This document shows positions 23,175-30,713 of a DNA stretch of 30,768 nucleotides, one piece after another; within the stretch, counting starts at the first letter, position 1, and each line of letters starts with the position of its first letter. This stretch comes from CALARM01 sp964431735 (lineage in GTDB: Bacteria > Vulcanimicrobiota > SpSt-956 > JAKJGF01). Location: assembly GCA_964431735.1 (NCBI GenBank), contig CAYSLJ010000086.1:1-30768 (forward strand). Direction: 5' to 3'. Position numbers and translations under genes: made by a program. Under the pieces are notes generated by a model that was not told the origin of the DNA, did no database searches, and saw only the letters and a list, made by a program, of their open reading frames with translations.

Positions 23175-24206
23175 TCAAGCTTCTCCTTTCTTTAAACAAC
23201 TTATAGCCTCTTCTATGGCAAGTTTTATGTAAGTTTCACTTTCAACAGAAAGTGCCTGTTCAAGATGGTCAAGTATTTGAATATCACCAAGTTTCTGTAA
23301 AGCCTGAACAGCTCTGTACCGTAATTCTCCTTCATCACTTTTAAGAGCTTTCAATAATACGTTACAGCTATCTTTATGTCCTGTTTCACCGAGAGCTATA
23401 GCAGAAGCTTTACGTACATCCCTTTCCAGAACATCCATAATCACACCTGCTCTGTCTCTGTTACCGAGTTTATAGAGTGCATAAATTACCCATATCCTCT
23501 CTTCTCCCCTGCATTTTTCATAGTAATGTTCCAGTTTTTCCTTTGCTACAGAACTGCCGGTCTCTGCAAGTGATTTAATGATTTCTATTCTGAATTTAAC
23601 ATCTCTGGAGATATCGAGTAATTCAAGGAACAATGGCACAGTTTCCGCTAAATTCAGGCGACCTGCCACAGTAATAGCTGCAAGTAAAACTTCTTCTTTT
23701 AAATTATCTTCCAGAAGATATACCAGATCCGGTTTACCGAGTTTAATTAAAGCATATATAGCCCAGATTTTCTCTTCTCCCGAGCTTTTTTCATAATATT
23801 TCATTAAAGGTTCCAGCGCGACAGGATCCTCCAGGGCTCCAAGTGCTCTGGCAGCTTCTTTCCTTACCTTCGGTTCTTTTACGGAAAGTTTTTCAACTAA
23901 AATATCCAGGGCTCTGCTGTCTTTTATCTCTCCGAGAGCACTGGCTGCACTGCTGCAAACATAACTGTCTTTATCTGTCATGAGCAGGTCAATGAGAAAG
24001 GGCACAGTTTCTTTATCTCCTATTTCTCCTAGTATTCTTGCCACTCTACCTCTCATAACAGGATTTTTATGCTTTAAAAATTTAATCAGAAACTCTGTAA
24101 CTTCAGGACCCAGTTTTACAAGTTCATATCTTGCCGCAGGCCAGTATTTTGGATCAGGTTTCCCCAGGTCTTCCAGATATTTATCAACAATTTTTATGTC
24201 TATCAA
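23175..24206 (-). CDS. HEAT-repeat protein
   Basis: 343 aa from TTG at 24206, with GGGGAG 6 nt upstream. About ten HEAT-like repeats of the PBS-lyase type follow one another (NPVMRGRVARILGEIGDKETVPFLIDLL, DSYVCSSAASALGEIKDSRALDILVEKL, PKVRKEAARALGALEDPVALEPLMKYY, ...RDVRKASAIALGETGHKDSCNVLLKAL, GELRYRAVQALQKLGDIQILDHLEQAL). Two units, EEKIWAIYALIKLG and EERIWVIYALYKLG, are close internal duplicates. Such proteins are protein-binding scaffolds; no catalytic residue is seen. It is paired with the coiled-coil gene. Confidence 0.92.
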   Translation of the reverse strand: MIDIKIVDKYLEDLGKPDPKYWPAARYELVKLGPEVTEFLIKFLKHKNPVMRGRVARILGEIGDKETVPFLIDLLMTDKDSYVCSSAASALGEIKDSRALDILVEKLSVKEPKVRKEAARALGALEDPVALEPLMKYYEKSSGEEKIWAIYALIKLGKPDLVYLLEDNLKEEVLLAAITVAGRLNLAETVPLFLELLDISRDVKFRIEIIKSLAETGSSVAKEKLEHYYEKCRGEERIWVIYALYKLGNRDRAGVIMDVLERDVRKASAIALGETGHKDSCNVLLKALKSDEGELRYRAVQALQKLGDIQILDHLEQALSVESETYIKLAIEEAISCLKKGEA

Positions 24207-24267
24207 TAGATACTCCCCTTTCTAGTTTTGATGTTTATTATAACATGTCTGAAGATATATCTCAAAT

Positions 24268-24300
24268 AATCGTGACCCGTGACGGATGACGCGTGACGCG
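24268..24300. repeat. Dispersed ACGCGT repeat family, copy 4
   Basis: Begins AATCGTGACCCGTGACGG and continues with ATGACGCGTGACGCG. It is more diverged than copies 1 and 3, but shares the AATCGTGAC start and the GTGACGC unit. Confidence 0.7.
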
Positions 24301-24432
24301 CAGGTTTACATCCGGGTTCTTCATCTTATATCTCAATGATTATCTGTGAATTACATCAAAGTATATCTTGATTTTATTACTGTCTAATGATATTCTATTA
24401 ACAGTCTTCTGTCAAATATTCAACTACAAAGT

Positions 24433-24453
24433 TGACTATAATATTAATAGTCA
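24433..24453. promoter_or_regulatory. Possible operator upstream of the toxin-antitoxin genes
   Basis: TGACTAT and ATAGTCA are exact inverse arms separated by AATATTA. A neighbouring CAACT...AGTTG inverted repeat overlaps on the left (24422-24434). Antitoxin operons are often repressed through such palindromes, but the site is about 100 bp from the start. Confidence 0.35.
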
Positions 24454-24549
24454 GTTTTGCAGGAGTAAAGTTTTCATTAAGAGGGTTGTTTATATCATTC
24501 CATAATGTTATTATATAGTTGGATATTTATATTATAATGAGGTACTTTT

Positions 24550-24762
24550 ATGAATAAAAAAATTAAAGCTTTATTTGACGGTAAAGTATTTTACCCTGAA
24601 GAAGTACCGGAACTTATACCGGATCATTATTATACTATAACGATTCATCCGGAAGAAGAAAAATGCAAAACCTTCATGAAAATTCTACAAAGAGCTACAG
24701 ATCTTGGCATAAACGATATGGCCAGAAATCATGATCATTATCTTTATGGTACGGAGAAATAA
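24550..24762 (+). CDS. DUF104-like (AF2212-type) antitoxin
   Basis: 70 aa from ATG at 24550, with GAGG upstream. It has the pattern of small antitoxins paired with PIN toxins: N-terminal KKIKALFDGKVFYPEEVPELIPDHYYTITIHPEE (beta-strand-rich, 'DGKVFxPEE'), a linker, and a C-terminal NHDHYLYGTEK tail, like the '(D/N)xDHYLYGT' toxin-binding tail of this family. Its TAA stop is followed directly by the ATG of the PIN-domain gene. It would neutralise the toxin and may repress its own promoter; with the toxin frameshifted it may now be an orphan. Confidence 0.82.
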   Translation: MNKKIKALFDGKVFYPEEVPELIPDHYYTITIHPEEEKCKTFMKILQRATDLGINDMARNHDHYLYGTEK

Positions 24763-25156
24763 ATGGCTATATTTATTGATACAGGCTATATCCTGGCTTT
24801 AATAAATACCTCTGATGAATACCATGAAAAAGCAAAACAGATTGTATCTGAAATAAAAGGCCCCTTTGTAACAAGCGAAGCTATTCTGACTGAAATTGCC
24901 AACAGCCTTTCCAGAATAAGATGGCGTTCTATTTGTATATCTACATTACATGATTTACGAAGTGATCCTGATATTGAAATAATAACCATCAATGCAGAGT
25001 TATTTGATAAAGCTATATAGCGCCAGACAAGATAAAGAGTGGGGACTTACGGATTGTCTATCATTTATTATCATGAAAGAAAGAAAGATTATAAATGCTC
25101 TGACAGCAGATAATCATTTCAGGCAGTCAGGTTTTAATGCTCTTTTATTAGATTAA
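24763..25156 (+). pseudogene. PIN-domain (VapC-like) toxin disrupted by a frameshift
   Basis: An ATG at 24763 opens a PIN domain: FIDTGYILALINTSDEYHEKA with the first catalytic Asp, then SEAILTEIANSLSR with the second acidic residue. The frame ends at TAG 25018-25020 after 85 residues. The rest of the domain continues in another frame from about 25016 to TAA at 25154-25156: YSARQDKEWGLTDCLSFI..., then ALTADNHFRQSGFNALLLD, which carry the third acidic residue (LTDC) and the conserved TAD motif. A small indel near 25013-25018 thus splits an otherwise intact gene of about 130 codons. Without the C-terminal acids the 85-residue product should be inactive as an RNase. A sequencing error at this point is the main alternative. 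Confidence 0.85.
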
Positions 25157-25171
25157 GAAAGGAAGAGATAA

Positions 25172-26401
25172 ATGCAAGATTTCGAAAAAATTTCAAAAAG
25201 AATTGATTCTTATGAGAAAGACATGATTGAACTTCAGGGGACTTTAACTGCCATACCGGCTCTCAGCCCTGTAAACGGCGGCGAAGGCGAGGTAAAAAAG
25301 GCTAAAGCTATTGCAGAGTTTCTTAAAGGAATGAATTTTGCGGAAATACTGGAACTAAATGCTCCTGACAGTGCCGCACCATGCGGATACAGACCAAATA
25401 TAATAGCCATATATAAAGGGAAAAGCAACAAAAAAACCATATGGATTATGTCTCATATGGATGTAGTTCCTCCGGGAGATCTGAATATGTGGGACACAGC
25501 TCCTTACAAAATAGAGATAAAAGACGGGAAAATATACGGAAGAGGAACGGAAGATAACCAGCAGAGCCTTGTAGCATCGATATTTGCACTGAAAGCTTTT
25601 ATAGATGAGGGACTGGTACCGGAATATGATACGGGCCTCGTATTTGTTGCAGATGAGGAAACAGGAAGTCAGTTCGGTCTCGGACATGTATTGAAAGAAT
25701 ACAAAAATTTCAGACATGAAGATTATATACTTGTTCCAGACTCGGGAAATTGTGATGGTTCCATGATAGAAGTGGCAGAGAAATCAATTCTCTGGATTCA
25801 GTTCACTACAACAGGGAAACAATGTCACGCAAGCCGTCCGTCAAAAGGAATAAACAGTTTCAGAGCAGCATCACATCTGGTAGTAAAACTGAATGAACTT
25901 TATAACATATATCCAAAGGTTAACAATCTCTTTGATCCTCCCATAAGCACTTTTGAGCCTACAAAAAAAGAAGGGAATGTGCCGAATATAAATACAATAC
26001 CGGGGAAGGATATTTTCTGTCTTGATTGCCGTATACTCCCCGAATATCCTCTTGAAGAAGTTATAGAAACAATAAGGCATATGTGTAATGATATAGAAAA
26101 AACATTCGATGTAAAAATAGAAATGGATTTTCCGAATAAAGAAGAAGCAGCACCTCCTACAGAAGCAAATGCACCTGTCGTAAAAGCTGTTTCAGAGTCA
26201 ATAAGAAGTGTTCACAGAGTAGAACCTGTTCCTATGGGCATAGGAGGAGGAACTGTAGCGGCACTGTTCAGGAAAGCGGGATTTTCTGCTGTCTGCTGTT
26301 CAAAACATGACGAACTGGCCCATCAGCCCAATGAATACTGTAAAATAAAGAATATGATAGATGAAGCAAAAATGTTTGCCCATTTGATGTTACAGGAGTA
26401 A
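25172..26401 (+). CDS. M20-family metallohydrolase (ArgE/DapE/carboxypeptidase G2 type)
   Basis: 409 aa from ATG at 25172, with GGAAGAG upstream. It has the family's metal-site motifs: IMSHMDVVPPGD (His95, catalytic Asp97), GKIYGRGTEDNQQS (Asp128 bridging both metals), VFVADEETGS (catalytic Glu162, ligand Glu163), LVPDSGN (Asp190) and the C-terminal SKHDELAHQPNEY with the last ligand His. Between them lies the inserted dimerisation domain, with TTTGKQCHASRPSKGINSF. All ligands appear present, so it should be active. The substrate (a short peptide, N-acyl amino acid or similar) cannot be fixed from sequence. It is a soluble, cytoplasmic-type protein with no signal peptide and is not clearly linked to its neighbours. 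Confidence 0.92.
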   Translation: MQDFEKISKRIDSYEKDMIELQGTLTAIPALSPVNGGEGEVKKAKAIAEFLKGMNFAEILELNAPDSAAPCGYRPNIIAIYKGKSNKKTIWIMSHMDVVPPGDLNMWDTAPYKIEIKDGKIYGRGTEDNQQSLVASIFALKAFIDEGLVPEYDTGLVFVADEETGSQFGLGHVLKEYKNFRHEDYILVPDSGNCDGSMIEVAEKSILWIQFTTTGKQCHASRPSKGINSFRAASHLVVKLNELYNIYPKVNNLFDPPISTFEPTKKEGNVPNINTIPGKDIFCLDCRILPEYPLEEVIETIRHMCNDIEKTFDVKIEMDFPNKEEAAPPTEANAPVVKAVSESIRSVHRVEPVPMGIGGGTVAALFRKAGFSAVCCSKHDELAHQPNEYCKIKNMIDEAKMFAHLMLQE

Positions 26402-26415
26402 ATACATAAGAAAGT

Positions 26416-27516
26416 TCAGTGGCCATTCTCTTCCGACATGGGAAGATATAAGGTAAAATCACTGCCTTTACCAAGATGGCTCTGAACTTCTATACGACCG
26501 CCCTGACTTTTTATTATACCGTAAGATATATATAATCCCAGACCTGAACCGGGGACTTTGCTGATTCCAAGAGATCCTTTGGTAGTATAGAAAGGTTCAA
26601 ATATTTTATCTATATATTCCGGAGGTATACCTGTGCCTGTATCGGAAAATTTTACAGCTATATAATTATCTTTTATAAAGGTTTTTATAGTTATTTTGCC
26701 CGGTTTATTATCAAGAGCATCCCTTGCATTTGTAATGATATTCAAAAAGACCTCCTGAATTCCCCTTTTATTTGTATATATTTCAGGAATATTTCCGTAA
26801 ATTACCTGAAGGTCTATCTGCCTGCTCTCAAACTGTGCTCTGAACATATCAAGAAGCGTTTCAATTACTTGATTTATATCAGTAACAGAGGGCTGTAAAT
26901 CTCTGTCATATGGTATAGTAGAATAATCCTGAAGCCCTTTTACAAGGGTTGCTCCTTTTTTACAGCTCTTTCTTATAAACTCTATAGCCTTGAGGTAAAC
27001 CTCTTCTTTTTTCTGAGAAAGAGCTACCTGAGCCCATCCGTCTATACCTGCAAGTATATTATTAAATTCATGGGAAACACCATTGGCCAGAGTAGCAACA
27101 GCAGACATTTTTGATGCCTGAATTACCTGTTGATGTTGAAATTTTATTCTGAGAAGGGATCTGACCCTGGCAATAAGTTCACTTTTATCAAAAGGTTTGG
27201 TAAGAAAATCATCTGCACCGACTTCAATAGAAGTAACCCTGTCTATTTTCTCACTCAATGCCGTTAACATAACTACAGGCAGATGAAAGGTGCCTTCATG
27301 TTCCCTTAATCTTTTACACACATCAAAGCCGCTGAGTTCCGGCATCATTACATCAAGTAAGAGCAAATCAGGAGTAAAATCCTTTAACATTTCAAGACAT
27401 TGTTTACCACTTTCAGCCTGTATAACGTCATACCCTTCTCTGGAAAGGTAGTTTGTAACAAGATCCCTGCATGTCATATCATCATCTACAACCATTATTT
27501 TAGGAGTTCTATTCAT
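26416..27516 (-). CDS. Receiver-histidine kinase fusion protein
   Basis: 366 aa from ATG at 27516, with AAAGGTGA upstream. An N-terminal receiver domain (about 5-122; Asp11-Asp13, phosphoacceptor Asp55, Thr85, Lys107) is joined by a short linker to HisKA (His149 in ANGVSHEFNNILAGI) and an ATPase domain (N box FLNIITNARDAL, G1 DTGTGIPPEYI, F box FEPFYTTKGS, G2 GSGLGLYISYGIIKSQGG). There is no membrane segment or PAS domain, so it is a cytoplasmic kinase controlled by phosphorylation of its own receiver. It is encoded 66 bp after the PAS-PAS hybrid kinase on the same strand; the two may form a relay. Confidence 0.93.
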   Translation of the reverse strand: MNRTPKIMVVDDDMTCRDLVTNYLSREGYDVIQAESGKQCLEMLKDFTPDLLLLDVMMPELSGFDVCKRLREHEGTFHLPVVMLTALSEKIDRVTSIEVGADDFLTKPFDKSELIARVRSLLRIKFQHQQVIQASKMSAVATLANGVSHEFNNILAGIDGWAQVALSQKKEEVYLKAIEFIRKSCKKGATLVKGLQDYSTIPYDRDLQPSVTDINQVIETLLDMFRAQFESRQIDLQVIYGNIPEIYTNKRGIQEVFLNIITNARDALDNKPGKITIKTFIKDNYIAVKFSDTGTGIPPEYIDKIFEPFYTTKGSLGISKVPGSGLGLYISYGIIKSQGGRIEVQSHLGKGSDFTLYLPMSEENGH

Positions 27517-27582
27517 TTATTATTCACCTTTCTTTGCCATATTCAGTATAAGGGCAAAACCTGTATTCGCCAATCCATTCAT

Positions 27583-29502
27583 CTAACCTGCATTTATTAC
27601 GTCATGCAATATTTCACTCAATTCCGAAAGCTTATATGGCTTGGCAATAAAAGCTGAGAATCCGTATTTTCTATAATCTGATACGATAGAATCTGTTGTA
27701 TAGCCTGATGAAACTATAGCTTTAATCTCAGGATCAAAGAGGACAAGGTCCTGTATGGCTTCTTTTCCTCCAACACCTCCCGGAATAGTCAGATCCATTA
27801 TGACAGAATCAAAGGGCAGGCCATTTTCCTTTGCTTTCTTATACATTTCAATAGCTTCCGTGCCATTTCTTGCAAATTCAACATTATATCCAAGTCTGTT
27901 GAGAATTTTCCCGGTCACATTTCTTACCGTATCTTCATCATCAAGCAAAAGAACTTTCCCTTTGCCCGTAACTATATTATCTTTCTGTCTTTCAACGCTC
28001 ATCACATCTTTCTGACAGGCAGGCAGATAAATATAAAAGGTTGTTCCCACTCTTACTTTTGATTCTGCAGTTATATAACCATTATGTTTTTTAATCAATG
28101 AATAGGTTGCTGAAAGTCCGAGACCACTGCCTTCTTTTTTGGTGGTAAAATAAGGGTCGAAAATCCTTTCCAGATTCTTTTTTGATATGCCCACACCATG
28201 ATCTTTTATGGAAATCTTTACATATTTTCCCGGTTTTAAAGGTATATTCTGCTCTTTACCTGCAAATATATTTTCAGCTGTAACCTGAACCGTTCCGCCT
28301 TCCGGCATAGCCTGTCTGGCATTCAGCATAAGATTACTTACTACCTGGCTTATCTGTCCCGTATCAATCTCGACAGGCCAGAGACTATTATCTATAAAAA
28401 ATTCAGCTTTTACATTGGATCCGCTCAATACCAGATTGGTAATTTGCTTTAATAATTCCACAACAGAAGCAGGAGTTTTTACAGGATAGCCGGCTTTTGC
28501 AAAGGTAAGTAACTGGTATGTTAAGGATCTTGCCCTGACAGCAGCTTTTTCTGCCTCAGAAAGTATTTCACAGGGCTTTTCTTCAGAATTTACATACATT
28601 TTGGCAAGAGATATATTGCCCATAACACCTGTAAGAATATTATTAAATTCATGGGCTATACCACTGGCGAGAACTCCTACAGATTCAAGTTTTCTCGCCT
28701 TAAAAAGCTCTTCTTCCAGTTCGATTTTTTCAGTTATATCCCGGAATACAATCACAAAGCCTATAATTTTATTATCTCTATCAAATATGGGAGAAATACT
28801 TTCCGATATGAGTCTCTCTCTGCCATCTCTGGATACAAGAAATATACGTTCAGGGAAAGAGAATTTTTTCCCTGTTCTTAAAACCCTGTCTAAAGGTAAA
28901 GAGGATTTTTCTCTCGTGCTGGCAGTCATAATATCAAAGATTTCGGAAATATGTTTCTCTCCAGCTTCTTCCTGTTTCCATCCTGTGAGTTCTTCTCCTG
29001 CTTTATTAACCAGGAGCACCTTTCCATCTATATCTGTTGTAATTACTCCTTCTCCTATGGAACGAAGGGTCACTGTAAGTCTTTCTTTTTCCGCTTCAAG
29101 TAATTCCTCTGCAATCTTAAGATCGGTTATATCATGAATAATTACCTGTATAACATCTTCTTCCACATTTTTATCATAAACAAGATAACTGTCATGGATG
29201 ACCCATTTTTTTACACCGCTCAGGGTCTGAAATGGATATTCAAGCCCCTTGACATGACCATGTTTACGCACTTTTTCACGGAAAGCACCTCTGGGGACTA
29301 TATAATTAAGGAGTTCGGAAATATTTTTTCCTGCAACATCTGACGTATCAGGAAATTTATCTTCAAGCTCAAGAATCTTTAACGTGCCACGATCCATAAA
29401 GAGAACGGTACCGTCAAAAGTATATCTGTAAAGTCCAATACCTGCAAAGCCCATTGCCTCTTTACGAATGGAATCAAATTCTTCATTATTCAGTTTATAC
29501 AA
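27583..29502 (-). CDS. PAS-PAS-HisKA-ATPase-receiver hybrid histidine kinase
   Basis: 639 aa from TTG at 29502, which has an excellent CAGGGAGGT 6 nt upstream. An ATG at 29541 in frame has no such site. The order is: PAS 1 (about 1-125, GIGLYRYTFDGTVLFMDRGTLKIL, ending VIIHDITDLKIAEE); PAS 2 (about 138-265, IGEGVITTDIDGKVLLVNKAGEELTGW, ending FRDITEKIELEEEL); HisKA (LASGIAHEFNNILTGVMGNI); ATPase (LMLNARQAMPEGG, DHGVGI, GSGLGLSATYSLIKKHNG); and a C-terminal receiver (LLLDDEDTVRN, phosphoacceptor Asp in VIMDLTIPGG, IAKPY). There are no membrane segments. It senses a cytoplasmic signal through the PAS domains; no haem or flavin motif is evident. The receiver may pass phosphate to the neighbouring kinase or its targets. 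Confidence 0.93.
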   Translation of the reverse strand: MYKLNNEEFDSIRKEAMGFAGIGLYRYTFDGTVLFMDRGTLKILELEDKFPDTSDVAGKNISELLNYIVPRGAFREKVRKHGHVKGLEYPFQTLSGVKKWVIHDSYLVYDKNVEEDVIQVIIHDITDLKIAEELLEAEKERLTVTLRSIGEGVITTDIDGKVLLVNKAGEELTGWKQEEAGEKHISEIFDIMTASTREKSSLPLDRVLRTGKKFSFPERIFLVSRDGRERLISESISPIFDRDNKIIGFVIVFRDITEKIELEEELFKARKLESVGVLASGIAHEFNNILTGVMGNISLAKMYVNSEEKPCEILSEAEKAAVRARSLTYQLLTFAKAGYPVKTPASVVELLKQITNLVLSGSNVKAEFFIDNSLWPVEIDTGQISQVVSNLMLNARQAMPEGGTVQVTAENIFAGKEQNIPLKPGKYVKISIKDHGVGISKKNLERIFDPYFTTKKEGSGLGLSATYSLIKKHNGYITAESKVRVGTTFYIYLPACQKDVMSVERQKDNIVTGKGKVLLLDDEDTVRNVTGKILNRLGYNVEFARNGTEAIEMYKKAKENGLPFDSVIMDLTIPGGVGGKEAIQDLVLFDPEIKAIVSSGYTTDSIVSDYRKYGFSAFIAKPYKLSELSEILHDVINAG

Positions 29503-29574
29503 ATTATTACCTCCCTGTAGTATTCTTACAATAATAATCATATCGGTCTGAACCGACTATGGATAACAACCAAT

Positions 29575-29646
29575 ATGACCTGAGCGGTCACAACCAAATA
29601 TGAAAATCAACATTCAATGAAGTCACAAACGTTATCATTCTCATAT
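29575..29646. repeat. 72-bp dispersed element, copy 1
   Basis: It starts ATGACC and ends in an inverted-repeat pair ATATGAAAAT (29598-29607) / ATTCTCATAT (29637-29646). Copy 2 at 30642-30713 has the same length with no gap, and about 56 of 72 positions match by hand count. It lies between the hybrid kinase gene and the secreted-protein gene. Confidence 0.75.
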
Positions 29647-29779
29647 AAATCCTTCTGAAATGAGAATAAATAATTTATATTTAATTCTCTTAACGCTTAA
29701 TGCATAACGTAAGGAAAGATTTAAAAATGCTCAGTTCTTCATAATTATCCAGGTAATCTATCAATCCTGCAAATCCCTG

Positions 29780-30298
29780 TCACGGTTTACATACATCACA
29801 TGGTTTATAATCTTTTGTCAATATATATTCAAGAGGTACTGCTTTAGACCCGTTGGACAGATACTGACAGATATATTTATGATATTTATTATCTATATTC
29901 GTTATATAAACAATCGCTGAAGCATAACCGGTTCTGTTAGGAGAATAAAAATCTTTTTTTATTTCTTTAAAATCCTGCCTTACTGCCTTCCATTTCTCCA
30001 TATAAACAGTTGTCACATCATTAATAGATATTTTAGCATATCCTGAAGAGTTTTTAAAGAAATTAAATGAATATAATCCATCTTCATCTGTACAGGTTTC
30101 CAGTACAGCAGAGGTTTTAGACTGAACAAATCGGACTTTTATGCCGGCAACAGGTTTCCCTTCTTTATTTAATACATATCCCCATACTATATTATAACAT
30201 TCAGGTGAAATATAACCTGCAAAAACAATTCTTATGAGAGATAAAAAAAGAATAAAAAAAACTATTTTTTTCATAATTTTAATTTCTTTAATTCTCAT
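29780..30298 (-). CDS. Secreted protein with carboxypeptidase-regulatory-like fold and Ada-like zinc motif
   Basis: 172 aa from ATG at 30298, with AAGGG 5 nt upstream. Residues 9-27 are a signal peptide (basic start, MKKIVFFILFLSLIRIVFA) likely cleaved near residue 27. About 38-100 (VWGYVLNKEGKPVAGIKVRFVQS...TDEDGLYSF) resembles a carboxypeptidase regulatory-like or transthyretin-type beta sandwich. The C-terminus KYHKYICQYLSNGSK...DYKPCDVCKP has His140, Cys144, Cys167 and Cys170, close to the zinc-binding motif of Ada N-terminal domains and of some nuclease C-terminal tails. No DNA-repair or nuclease domain accompanies it. It might bind metal or a surface polymer outside the cytoplasm; this is inference. 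Confidence 0.75.
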   Translation of the reverse strand: MRIKEIKIMKKIVFFILFLSLIRIVFAGYISPECYNIVWGYVLNKEGKPVAGIKVRFVQSKTSAVLETCTDEDGLYSFNFFKNSSGYAKISINDVTTVYMEKWKAVRQDFKEIKKDFYSPNRTGYASAIVYITNIDNKYHKYICQYLSNGSKAVPLEYILTKDYKPCDVCKP

Positions 30299-30350
30299 AT
30301 TTTCCCTTCTTTATAAATGAAGGTTTTATTTTATACTGTATGAAATTACA

Positions 30351-30482
30351 TATATATTTTTCTCCAGAACCTGGCAGTGGAAAAGATTAAAAAAAATACT
30401 ACTTTTCTTATAGGTTCTTAGAGCCTATCCGAAAAGTCATCAAATACCTTCCGGTGTGTGAGGCTCTTCCGAAAAATCTATA
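30351..30482. repeat. Inverted pair of a roughly 65-bp element (copies A and B)
   Basis: Copy A (30351-30420) begins TATATATTTTTCTCCAGA and ends TATAGGTTCTTA. Copy B (30421-30482) begins GAGCCTATCCGAAAAGT and is the inverse of the same element, joined head to head with A. Together they make a long imperfect palindrome. The GAGCCTATCCGAAAA end resembles terminal repeats of DDE transposons (an IS4/IS5-like impression), but no transposase is present. Confidence 0.7.
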
Positions 30483-30560
30483 ATCCTCTTGCAAAAAAAC
30501 TCTTATTACAGACTGCTACGATATTACATTTGTTTAATTTATAAATTACTGTTAATACGG

Positions 30561-30632
30561 TATATATTTTTCTCCAGAGCCTCACCCACCGGAAGGGTGT
30601 AGAATAAATATTACTTTTCGGATAGGTTCTTA
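30561..30632. repeat. Third copy (C) of the roughly 65-bp element
   Basis: It is in the same orientation as copy A: starts TATATATTTTTCTCCAGA and ends TTTTCGGATAGGTTCTTA. It matches the inverse of copy B closely over GAGCCTCAC-CACCGGAAGG and CTTTTCGGATAGG. Copies B and C flank about 78 bp of unremarkable AT-rich sequence. Confidence 0.7.
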
Positions 30633-30641
30633 ATAACAGGC

Positions 30642-30713
30642 ATGACCGGAGCAATCATAACCAGATATGAGAATTAGCATCCAGTGAAGTGGCAAAATTC
30701 GTCATTCTCATAT
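30642..30713. repeat. 72-bp dispersed element, copy 2
   Basis: It starts ATGACCGGAGC and ends with a perfect 10-bp inverted pair ATATGAGAAT (30665-30674) / ATTCTCATAT (30704-30713), 49 bp end to end, as in copy 1. The region from here to 30768 contains no supported gene. Confidence 0.75.

Larger units (their letters stand above)
24207..24549. other. Divergent intergenic region before the antitoxin gene
   Basis: 343 bp with no supported gene. It holds copy 4 of the ACGCGT repeat near the HEAT-gene end, a nested set of inverted repeats around 24418-24453, and AT-rich sequence up to the ribosome binding site GAGG before the antitoxin start. A TATAAT at 24533-24538 lies too close to the start codon to be its promoter without removing the ribosome binding site. 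Confidence 0.55.

Noticed and set aside
24533..24538. TATAAT as the antitoxin promoter
   Set aside because: Transcription from it would start inside or after the GAGG ribosome binding site before the ATG at 24550.
28601..29137. 178-codon plus-strand frame opposite the hybrid kinase
   Set aside because: It lies wholly within the PAS and HisKA coding region, which matches known families; it is a shadow frame of Ser-rich composition.
29503..29541. Start of the hybrid kinase at ATG 29541
   Set aside because: It has no ribosome binding site, while the TTG at 29502 has CAGGGAGGT at ideal spacing.
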